This document shows positions 17,393 through 24,098 of a DNA stretch of 64,000 nt, in pieces. Under the pieces are notes generated by a model. It saw nothing but the letters and a program-made list of their open reading frames with translations, was not told where the DNA came from and searched no databases. The position numbers and the translations under genes are program-made. The first letter of the stretch is position 1, and every line of letters begins with the position of its first letter. Source of the stretch: CBFDCQ01 sp965603355 (GTDB lineage: Bacteria > Hydrogenedentota > CAZGCA01 > CBFDCQ01); assembly GCA_965603355.1 (NCBI GenBank), contig CBFDCQ010000007.1, positions 19,047 to 83,046 of the forward strand. The letters run 5' to 3'.

Positions 17393-18394
17393 CTATTGGG
17401 TCTCCTTTGACCGATGATTGTGGAGGTGGCAGGCCACGAAATGCAGGCCACCACCCATCCTCTCAAGAACCGGTTCGATCTCGCTGCATTGCAGCATAAC
17501 CCTGGGGCAGCGTGTATGAAACCTGCAGCCGGATGGCGGATCGATCGGGCTCGGAATATCGCCCTCGAGCGGAACATGTTCTGATCTCACGGCCGGGTCG
17601 GGCACCGGAACCGCAGACAGTAACGCAACGGTGTACGGGTGCAGCGGGTTCGCGAACAGCTCGTCCACCGGAGCCCGTTCCACTATCCTGCCCAAGTACA
17701 TCACCGCGACTTCGTCGCTGATATGTCGCACAACGCTAAGGTCGTGCGCGATAAACAGATAAGTCAAACCGAGCTTCTGCTGCAGATCCTCCAGCAGATT
17801 GAGTATCTGCGCCTGGATAGACACGTCAAGCGACGCTACCGGTTCATCCGCGACGATGAGTTCAGGCTCCACAGCCAGTGCACGCGCTATACCTATGCGT
17901 TGACGCTGGCCTCCGCTGAACTCGTGCGGATACCGGCCCATGTGCTCCGCCTCGAGCCCCACAAGCTCGAGAATCTCCACAATTCTGTCCCGTCGCCGGC
18001 TTTTCGGAACGAGCCCGTGTATGACGAGCGGCTCGCCCACCATCGCACCGACCGTCATCCTCGGGTTGAGCGAACCGTACGGGTCCTGGAAGATAATCTG
18101 CATCCGTCGTCGCAACGCCCGCAACTCTCTGCCCCGTAACCCGAGAACGTCAGTACCGTCGAAATGGACCGTGCCCTCGGTAGGTTCCATCAATCTCAGA
18201 ATAGTCCTGCCCGTGGTGGTCTTGCCGCTGCCGCTCTCGCCCACGAGGCTCAACGTCTCGCGTGCGCGTACCTCGAACGAGATGTCGTCCACGGCGCGAA
18301 CGTAACCGGTCACGCGCGAGAAGACGCCGTGCCTCACGGGAAAATACTTCTTCAGGTTCTCCACTCGGAGCAGCATCCGATCGTTTTCTGCCAT
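17393..18394 (-). CDS. oppF: Oligopeptide/dipeptide ABC transporter ATP-binding protein, OppF/DppF type
   Basis: 333 residues from the ATG with GGAAG upstream. Complete ABC motor: GESGSGKTT (Walker A), FQDPYGSLNPRMTV (Q-loop), FSGGQRQRIGIARAL (signature), LIVADEPVASLD (Walker B) and the switch His in FIAHDLSVV. The C-terminal oligopeptide-family tail has a Cys-rich segment (CRFHTRCP...CSEIEP...CH) of the kind that can bind an Fe-S cluster. It energises peptide uptake together with OppD. No permease (B/C) or binding-protein (A) genes are present in the window, so the membrane partners must be encoded elsewhere. Confidence 0.92.
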   Translation of the reverse strand: MAENDRMLLRVENLKKYFPVRHGVFSRVTGYVRAVDDISFEVRARETLSLVGESGSGKTTTGRTILRLMEPTEGTVHFDGTDVLGLRGRELRALRRRMQIIFQDPYGSLNPRMTVGAMVGEPLVIHGLVPKSRRRDRIVEILELVGLEAEHMGRYPHEFSGGQRQRIGIARALAVEPELIVADEPVASLDVSIQAQILNLLEDLQQKLGLTYLFIAHDLSVVRHISDEVAVMYLGRIVERAPVDELFANPLHPYTVALLSAVPVPDPAVRSEHVPLEGDIPSPIDPPSGCRFHTRCPRVMLQCSEIEPVLERMGGGLHFVACHLHNHRSKETQ

Positions 18395-18434
18395 GTACTT
18401 CCAACTCCCGATACAGCGTGCACTCAGCCAAACT

Positions 18435-18502
18435 GTCATTCTGAGCGCAGCGAAGAATCTGTGATGTCGCAGGAGGAGACCCTTCGCTTCGCTCAGGGTG
18501 AC
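18435..18502. repeat. Dispersed GTCATTCTGAGCG inverted repeat, copy 1
   Basis: Starts GTCATTCTGAGCGCAGCG-AAGAATCT and ends CCTTCGCTTCGCTCAGGGTGAC, so the two ends are near-perfect inverted complements around a middle that includes CGCAGGAGGAGA. It lies in the gap between oppD and oppF. A second copy is at 58771-58841. Elements of this sequence are known to recur in genomes of many unrelated phyla. Confidence 0.85.
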
Positions 18503-18527
18503 TTCGCTGCTGTCCTCTCAGCGCATC

Positions 18528-19520
18528 CTACAGTTTCTCCTTGCCGGCGAACCAGCACGCAGCACGCCGGCCATCAACGATGTCTTGAAGTTCCGGCTCA
18601 TCCGTCGTGCACCTGTCCTCGGCGATAGGGCACCGTGGATGAAACTTGCAGCCGGACGGGAAATCCAGCGGGCTGGGGACTGTACCCGGTATAACGTGCA
18701 GCCGTTTTCTCTCGCCCTGAAGCGCAGGGAGCGACCGGAACAACCCGACCGTGTACGGATGAAGCGGGTCGCGGAACAGTCCGGTGCAAGAACCCCATTC
18801 CACGATCTTGCTCGCGTACATCACCGCGACGTAATCCGCCGTCTCAGCTACGATACCGAGATCGTGCGTGATCAGCAGAACGGACATCTGGAATTCCTTC
18901 TGCAACTGGCGCAACAGCGCCAATATCTGAGCCTGGATAGTCACATCGAGAGCGGTCGTAGGTTCGTCGGCGATTAGCAGCGACGGATTGCACGACAACG
19001 CCATCGCGATCATCACGCGCTGGCACATGCCGCCGCTCATCTGGTGCGGGTACTCGTCCACGCGTTTCTCCGGCGCCGGTATTCCGACCTTGACAAAGAG
19101 CTCGATGGTACGCTCACGAGCCTCCTTCCTACCGACCTTCTGATGCAGCAGAATCGCCTCCGCAACCTGATCGCCCACGCGAAACACCGGGTTAAGGGAT
19201 GACATCGGCTCCTGGAAGATCATGGCGATCTCTTTCCCGCGAACCTTACGCATTTCCCTTTCGGACAACGTCAGCAGGTCACGACCGTCAAAGATCGCCT
19301 TTCCCGCGACAATTCTCCCCGGCGGGTCCGGCACGAGCCGCATTATGGAAAGCGCCGTTACGGTTTTGCCGCACCCGCTCTCGCCTACAAGCGCGACGGT
19401 CTGCCCGCGCGACACGTCGACGTTGACCCCATCAACCGCCCGCGCCACACCTCGGTCGGTGAAAAAATGCGTACGGAGGTCCTTGACATGCAACAGGCCG
19501 TCATTATTGGCGAGGGTCAT
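18528..19520 (-). CDS. oppD: Oligopeptide/dipeptide ABC transporter ATP-binding protein, OppD/DppD type
   Basis: 330 residues. Motifs: GESGCGKTVT (Walker A), FQEPMSSLNPVF (Q-loop), MSGGMCQRVMIAMAL (signature), LLIADEPTTALDVT (Walker B) and LITHDLGIVAE (switch His). The C-terminal Cys-rich oligopeptide tail is CKFHPRCP...CTTDEP...ACW. The signature has Cys where OppD proteins normally have Arg (SGGMRQR); this may be neutral. ATG at 19520 is chosen (GGAGAA about 11 nt upstream); a GTG 10 codons earlier is possible. It is first in the oppD-oppF-sppA run. Confidence 0.92.
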   Translation of the reverse strand: MTLANNDGLLHVKDLRTHFFTDRGVARAVDGVNVDVSRGQTVALVGESGCGKTVTALSIMRLVPDPPGRIVAGKAIFDGRDLLTLSEREMRKVRGKEIAMIFQEPMSSLNPVFRVGDQVAEAILLHQKVGRKEARERTIELFVKVGIPAPEKRVDEYPHQMSGGMCQRVMIAMALSCNPSLLIADEPTTALDVTIQAQILALLRQLQKEFQMSVLLITHDLGIVAETADYVAVMYASKIVEWGSCTGLFRDPLHPYTVGLFRSLPALQGERKRLHVIPGTVPSPLDFPSGCKFHPRCPIAEDRCTTDEPELQDIVDGRRAACWFAGKEKL

Positions 19521-19637
19521 TGCGACCAGTTTCTCCGAGTAGATGCTCACCCGTGTTCGGCAGATACAACACCAGTTACACCGCGCACATAGACCCCTGC
19601 TGAAACGGTCTATCTGCCAAGCCCATGCGACGTTGCA

Positions 19638-19666
19638 ATCCTAACACAGCCCCCGAACCATGTCAA
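19638..19666 (-). promoter_or_regulatory. Candidate sigma70 promoter for oppD-oppF-sppA
   Basis: A perfect TTGACA on the minus strand, a 17-nt spacer and TAGGAT, about 110 nt upstream of the oppD start. Confidence 0.6.
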
Positions 19667-19808
19667 ACGCAGGGCCGGCTCACGAACCGCCCTGACAGGC
19701 ACCTCCCGCCGGGTGAAATTCGTTTGATCGGTTTCGCTCGTTTCGGCCATTGTTACTATAGGAAATGGACCTCGGGGCAGTCGGAAACCTGCGTGGGAGG
19801 AGTACACC

Positions 19809-20792
19809 GTGAAAGCGCGCTGGCTAGTTGTTGTTGCTGCCGTGACTGTAGGCCTTGTCGTGACCGGTCTCCTCCCTCCAGCGGTAAAAATGCCGGCGGA
19901 TTATGACCCTTCCTTCATCGAGCCCAGGATAGGCTGGCGCGACGTAGTATCCTCCCTCCCGACCGAACCGGGCAACGCGGCGGAACAGTATGTCGAGATT
20001 CTCCGCGAGTACTACCCGCCCGGTGGTCGCGGGGTGCGTTGGCCTGAGGGCGAGGTGCTGCCGCCGCTGCTCGAGCTGGCTAAGGAAGGTGCGCGGCGGA
20101 AAGAGTGCGACTTCGGTACGGAAGTCTTCATGCTGGAGCTGACTGGCAAGCAACAAAGGCTGCTTCCTTTAACCGCGTACGACGACGAGCTCGGCCATCT
20201 CAGCCCTTTCCGCAACGTTGGTCGTGCCCTAAGGGCTGAAGGTGACAGGCTTTACGCTGAAGGAAAGGTTGAGGAGGCCGTTCGGGCTTATGAAGCGGCA
20301 GTGATTCTCGGTGCGCGAATGGCGGAGGGCCGCGAGTCTACGTTGCAAGCACTCGTAGGACACGCGATACAGAGCGGCTACGAGAGTCGAGACAAACGGT
20401 TTCTTGAGAGGGCCATCACTTCGCTATATCTCGCGGAAGATGATGATAGGAAGTACCGGCGATGGGTAGACTACTACGTTTCATTGGAGGAATTCGTGGA
20501 TAAGTTCGGGGATAAGTTGAGGAGAATTGATGCTGTGGTCGAGGAAACGTGGCCGGGCAGGGTTTCGGACGACAAGAAGGCCAAACCTGAGGATATCGAA
20601 TTCGCACTTGCCGTGGCGCTCCACGACGAGGACCCGTTGATGAGACGCGAGGCCATCCTCGGTTTAGCTACTCTCAAAGAGCCGTCACGACGCGTCAAAG
20701 CCGTCATCCGCCGCGCCGAGAAGAAAGACACAGACCCCTACGTCCGGGAGGCAGCGAGTAACGCCCTGAAGCGGCTCGAATCCGCCTCCTGA
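19809..20792 (+). CDS. Membrane-anchored protein with TPR-like and HEAT-like helices
   Basis: 327 residues from a GTG start preceded by GGGAGGAG at 7 nt. An N-terminal hydrophobic stretch (residues 5-22) is a signal anchor or signal peptide without a lipobox. The exported part is mostly helical: a TPR-like helix pair (GRALRAEGDRLYAEGKVEEAVRAYEAAV, about 140-167) and, at the C-terminus, two HEAT-repeat-like units (DEDPLMRREAILGLATL and DTDPYVREAASNALKRL). Such repeats mediate protein-protein contacts; no enzymatic motif is seen. It is monocistronic and convergent with the first secreted paralog gene at 20912. Confidence 0.75.
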   Translation: MKARWLVVVAAVTVGLVVTGLLPPAVKMPADYDPSFIEPRIGWRDVVSSLPTEPGNAAEQYVEILREYYPPGGRGVRWPEGEVLPPLLELAKEGARRKECDFGTEVFMLELTGKQQRLLPLTAYDDELGHLSPFRNVGRALRAEGDRLYAEGKVEEAVRAYEAAVILGARMAEGRESTLQALVGHAIQSGYESRDKRFLERAITSLYLAEDDDRKYRRWVDYYVSLEEFVDKFGDKLRRIDAVVEETWPGRVSDDKKAKPEDIEFALAVALHDEDPLMRREAILGLATLKEPSRRVKAVIRRAEKKDTDPYVREAASNALKRLESAS

Positions 20793-20808
20793 TACCTCCC
20801 CATACATA

Positions 20809-20834
20809 CCCCCGCCCCGTCTCCGGGGCGGGGG
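20809..20834. terminator. Perfect GC-rich hairpin between convergent genes
   Basis: CCCCCGCCCCG (20809-20819) pairs perfectly with CGGGGCGGGGG (20824-20834) across a TCTC loop, an 11-bp stem 17 nt after the stop of the plus-strand gene. Only a weak T-run (CGTTTC) follows on the plus strand and none on the minus, so it is a probable but atypical terminator. Confidence 0.5.
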
Positions 20835-20911
20835 CCCCCGTTTCATGGCAGCGAGCTTACAAACGCGCTTCGTCGAATCATTAGACACCGCCTCCTTGAA
20901 GCCCGCTCAAC

Positions 20912-22669
20912 CTAATCTTCGCCCAGCAACGCTCTTACCGCTTCCCCCACCGCTTCCAGCGGGATGTCCTGGTACCTTACCCTGCCTTCGGCGTCCATAA
21001 CATACAATGAGGGAATTCTCTTCACCTTGTACTTCTCGAACGTCGCACCTCTGTATCTCTCCACAGGCTTGTCGAGCGCCACACGGTACTTGACGGACCG
21101 GTCGAAGACGAACCGCCTTAGCGCATCCGCTTCCGCGTCAGAAGCGAGTACCACGATAATCTCCACCTCTGATTCTGAGTACTCGTCTATCAGCTTGTTG
21201 AGTGAAGATACCAGATGGGCATGCTTCTCACGTGCGCCTTCGCAAAATGCCAGCACAACTATCCTGCCTCGCAACGGCGCCAGACTAACTGGCTCACCTC
21301 TCACCCAATGCGCTACGTCAAGTTCGGGTGCCTGTTTCCCGACGAGCCGTCTCGCTTCGCGCTCTTCATCGCTGAGACCGCTGACCATTTCCTCGAGAAC
21401 AGTGTCCAAGTGTTGCTCTCCCGCCCTCGCTGTTACATGACGAGCACCGCGATAGCCGTCCAGACTGTTGTAGTGAAAGTACACCTCAAGCTGCTCATCC
21501 GCCAGCTCCTCCAACCTGTAGCGTCCCGCCTTGTCTGCCGTTGTCGAGCGGTATCCGGTCGCCGGGCCGCTGCAACTGACGCGTGCGCCGACTGCGGGCT
21601 GTCCGTCTGTCTCTGTGACCTTCCCCTCAATAGAGGAATCGGCGAGGCCTGCCAGCGCGTTCTGGGCGTCCTCTCCTTCGTCGCGGACTGGTCCCTCGAC
21701 CGTAAAGCTGGTACCCAGGATACGATCGAGCACGCGAGCACCTCGTGGGAATTCGATCTCGAAGTTGTCGTCAGTAAGCACACAGTTCAGTTCAAGGGTC
21801 TCCGGGTCTATCACGACAGTCCATACCGTGAAGAGCGTCTCGGGAACCTTTGTGAACTGCTGCACACGCATCTCAAGGGCATCAATCTCTCCCGCTTTCA
21901 ACTGCTCTACCAGACGAGCCATCATCGCGGGAGCAGGGCCGTGCGCGGTGCTATATGTCCTGCTGACCGCCTTCAACGGGAAATCGATGCCGCCCATGTT
22001 CCTGTAGTTACTCAACTCCAGCGTTTTGTAAACGTCATACAAGTCGAGGATATCACCGTCTCGGCGCGTCAGGTACTGCTGCATGATTTCACGGGAGGGC
22101 AGTACCCCCTTATCCATGCGCGTAATCCTGTACTGGCTATCCAGGTACAGGTCCATCCGTTCGCCCCTATCCAGGTCAACGTGGCACAGCACCTTCTGCC
22201 CATTGCGTTCCCGCAAGTAGACGGCGCCGGAAGATAGTCTTTCTGACAACGGTATCCCCCTGTAGTAACCCAAGACATGCAAGGGATGGAACTCACCATC
22301 AGCAACAAGCAGCTGCTCCTGGAAGCCCATAATACCTCCTGAGAGCCGATCAGGTGCGTCGCCGCCCTCAAGGGCGGTGACGACTCCGTTGAGGAACGCC
22401 ACCGCGTGCAGCCGATGCTCATTGTTGTCCAGTTCCGAGTCCTGGAAGAAATAACAGTTGCGATCAGAGAACCGAAAGTCGCATGCGTGATCGTTCTTCG
22501 GACCCCTTAGCGTGTATTGGAGCCTCAGACTGTTGATCTGCTCTGTCCGGACTATGAGGGTATCTCGCACCTGCTCTGCGTCATCGGAGGGTTCCGCGAA
22601 CACCGGTGACAATAAGAGAATTCCCCACACACAGTAGCTGGCAACACCGCGAAGTACTCTGCTTTTCAT
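20912..22669 (-). CDS. Secreted protein: sensor-like domain + carboxypeptidase-regulatory-like domain + degenerate thioredoxin-like domain
   Basis: 585 residues with a Sec signal peptide (cleavage near VFA-EPS, residue 25) and a good ribosome-binding site (AGGAGAA). Residues about 30-320 form a LolA/RseB-like beta-rich domain shared with the next two genes, ending in the common motif FEIEFPRGARVLDRI. Next is a carboxypeptidase-regulatory-like fold (IEGKVTETDGQPAVGARVSCSGP...AGRYRLEEL, about 350-410). The C-terminus is an AhpC/TlpA redoxin fold (GKQAPELDVAHWVRGEPVSLAPLRGRIVVLAFCEGA...VKRIPSLYVMDAEGRV). The redoxin has one Cys (FCEGA) instead of CxxC, so disulfide-reductase activity is unlikely. 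It is the last gene of the putative cassette region, with no attC of its own visible downstream. Confidence 0.78.
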   Translation of the reverse strand: MKSRVLRGVASYCVWGILLLSPVFAEPSDDAEQVRDTLIVRTEQINSLRLQYTLRGPKNDHACDFRFSDRNCYFFQDSELDNNEHRLHAVAFLNGVVTALEGGDAPDRLSGGIMGFQEQLLVADGEFHPLHVLGYYRGIPLSERLSSGAVYLRERNGQKVLCHVDLDRGERMDLYLDSQYRITRMDKGVLPSREIMQQYLTRRDGDILDLYDVYKTLELSNYRNMGGIDFPLKAVSRTYSTAHGPAPAMMARLVEQLKAGEIDALEMRVQQFTKVPETLFTVWTVVIDPETLELNCVLTDDNFEIEFPRGARVLDRILGTSFTVEGPVRDEGEDAQNALAGLADSSIEGKVTETDGQPAVGARVSCSGPATGYRSTTADKAGRYRLEELADEQLEVYFHYNSLDGYRGARHVTARAGEQHLDTVLEEMVSGLSDEEREARRLVGKQAPELDVAHWVRGEPVSLAPLRGRIVVLAFCEGAREKHAHLVSSLNKLIDEYSESEVEIIVVLASDAEADALRRFVFDRSVKYRVALDKPVERYRGATFEKYKVKRIPSLYVMDAEGRVRYQDIPLEAVGEAVRALLGED

Positions 22670-22714
22670 CTTAGTTCTCCTATGCGCCTTGCACGATTGC
22701 GCTTGACTGAAGAA

Positions 22715-22834
22715 TCACCCTAACCTATCGGTCTGTCCCCTGTGCCACAGCGCTATTCTAGTGGAGTCAGCCACCGGAAAGGTGCCCGCCCGGAGCATCA
22801 GGAGCGACAGGATAACCAACGGCGTTTCCTTCAT
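22715..22834 (-). CDS. Possible 39-residue peptide after attC site 1
   Basis: A short frame beginning MKETPLVILSLLMLRAG opens 23 nt beyond the attC R' box, where cassette genes often start, and stops 46 nt before the next gene. The N-terminus looks like a signal peptide, but the ribosome-binding site is weak and the rest (IALWHRGQTDRLG) resembles nothing known. It may be a real small secreted peptide, a remnant, or chance. Confidence 0.25.
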   Translation of the reverse strand: MKETPLVILSLLMLRAGTFPVADSTRIALWHRGQTDRLG

Positions 22835-22856
22835 CTTTCTGGCTTCCACCGTCTCA

Positions 22857-22917
22857 GCCTAACGTTATCGAGCTCACCAGCGGGCATCAGTCCGTCTGGT
22901 GCAGCGAGCGGTTAGGC
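22857..22917 (-). other. Putative integron attC site 1
   Basis: Read on the minus strand (the gene-sense direction) it opens with R'' GCCTAAC and closes with R' GTTAGGC, exact complements. Between them, GCTGCACCAGACGG (L'' side) pairs with CCGCTGGTGAGC (L' side), leaving extra unpaired bases only on the L'' side, as attC hairpins do. Length is 61 bp. It overlaps the 3' end of the lipoprotein gene, whose last residues NRSLHQTD are encoded by the site, a situation known for cassette genes. No integrase gene is in the window. Confidence 0.75.
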
Positions 22918-23900
22918 GTTCGCTTGTCCTCCCGCCCGACGACAAATCCTATCTGCCGTATATCGTCCCAAACCGCGCAACCAGGCGGATATTGCACGGT
23001 GAATACAGCATCATCAATGTCAGGAGGCGTGCGCCATTTCCTTACACTAATCCGCTGATGCGCTATAACTCCAATTTGAGGTTCATCAGAAGTATCATCT
23101 TTATCTATCCGGCCGTACCACTTCTGTTCGGCCGCAACCGGGAGCCAAACACCATTGATATGTTCCAGCTTATTCTCAATCACAGAGTGCAGTTTTTCTG
23201 CTTTGTCGTCTCGATATTGCTCGATTCGTAGCGGGCGGTATTGGCGGTCCGGGTCGAGCCACAGTTTGACAGGAAGACGAAGGGACTCCTGACTGCCTAT
23301 AATGCCTACCGGAGCTTTCCCCGCCACTTGCACGCACCAGTGACCGTCGATTTCTCTATCCCGTTTGACAACTGCCACATCGTCCAAGATTTCAATCACC
23401 TCGGGCAATGTGTATGAGCCTTCGGTGATTACCGAACGACCGAGGAGGGCGTGCGGACTGAGGTCAGCAGCGATTGAAGTGCCCACTTCCCGCTGAATAG
23501 TCCCCGACAGACGATCGGTGTCCCCGTCGCGCATGAGAGTGCGATAGATTTCGCCGTCAAACGCCTTCTTACTCCACCATGATGTCGGCTTTCTATCATC
23601 CGTCATAGCATACGAATCGCCTTCGAACACGGCCTTTCCATCTTCAAAACGATAGGTTCCCTCGTAACTCGTCATGCCGACGGTGTCGTTGTGGTTGAGC
23701 TCATAGACCCAAGTGACAACAAAATCGGCCTCTACTGTAGAGACCAACTTAGCGTTGTCGCTGATTTTGGCGAGTTCTGCCGATATGAGATCAGCGTTGC
23801 TCTTGTCCTCAATGACTTTGGCCTTATCCCCTACCGGCGCACAGCCCAAGGGAATCAGAAGCATACAGACGAGTGTCCAACATAACCCTGTCATCCGCAT
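22887..23900 (-). CDS. Lipoprotein of the secreted paralog family, inside a putative cassette
   Basis: 337 residues from ATG 23900 (AGGA about 10 nt upstream; the longer TTG frame would start inside attC site 2). Residues 1-20 are a lipoprotein signal ending LLIPLGC. The mature domain has a short helix then extended beta structure (VSTVEADFVVTWVYEL, GTYRFEDGKAVFEGDSYAM, LPVKLWLDPDRQYRPLRIEQY, INGVWLPVAAEQKWYGR). This is the curved-sheet pattern of LolA/RseB-like proteins, which bind lipid or lipoprotein ligands. It shares with its two neighbours the closing motif FTVQYPPGCAVWDDI. The final NRSLHQTD comes from translation of attC site 1. Confidence 0.75.
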   Translation of the reverse strand: MRMTGLCWTLVCMLLIPLGCAPVGDKAKVIEDKSNADLISAELAKISDNAKLVSTVEADFVVTWVYELNHNDTVGMTSYEGTYRFEDGKAVFEGDSYAMTDDRKPTSWWSKKAFDGEIYRTLMRDGDTDRLSGTIQREVGTSIAADLSPHALLGRSVITEGSYTLPEVIEILDDVAVVKRDREIDGHWCVQVAGKAPVGIIGSQESLRLPVKLWLDPDRQYRPLRIEQYRDDKAEKLHSVIENKLEHINGVWLPVAAEQKWYGRIDKDDTSDEPQIGVIAHQRISVRKWRTPPDIDDAVFTVQYPPGCAVWDDIRQIGFVVGREDKRTPNRSLHQTD

Positions 23901-23992
23901 GATCACACGTCCTGTGGGTGCCGCCAACTCTCCGTCTCCCGTGGTGCCCGTATGCGCGTTTACATACAAGCGCGCGCTCTCCTTGGCTTCCA

Positions 23993-24044
23993 GCCTAACG
24001 ATCAAAGCTCAGCGGCGTTAGTCCGCTGGAGCGCTTGGTTAGGC
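23993..24044 (-). other. Putative integron attC site 2
   Basis: On the minus strand R'' GCCTAAC and R' GTTAGGC are exact complements. Inside, GCTCCAGCGGAC (L'') pairs with GCCGCTGAGC (L'), leaving one C and one A unpaired in L''. On the bottom strand these would be an extrahelical G and T, the identities seen in attC sites. The apical loop is TAAC; length 52 bp, short for the class. It begins 55 bp after the stop codon of the gene at 24099-25142. Confidence 0.75.
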
Positions 24045-24098
24045 GTTCGCCTTTCCTCTGTCTGTAACTAATCTGCTTCTTCGTCAGGGTGCATCCCT

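Larger units (their letters stand above)
22857..24044 (-). mobile_element. Putative integrase-less gene-cassette array (CALIN) with one complete cassette
   Basis: Two attC-like sites in the same orientation (22857-22917 and 23993-24044) bracket one gene transcribed in the sense expected for a cassette (gene then attC). The unit between the two R' cut sites is about 1.1 kb, a normal cassette size. The gene upstream (24099-25142) carries attC site 2 at its 3' end, so it looks like a second cassette. The gene at 20912-22669 lies downstream of site 1. I find no intI, attI or cassette promoter, and no third attC in 20793-20911 or 25143-25348. The basis is direct reading of the palindromic boxes plus known attC architecture. 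Confidence 0.7.

Noticed and set aside
20793..20911. A third attC downstream of the 20912 gene
   Set aside because: ATTAGAC and ACCTAAT sequences are present but in the wrong relative orientation, and no paired inner arms are found. The perfect GC hairpin here is terminator-like.
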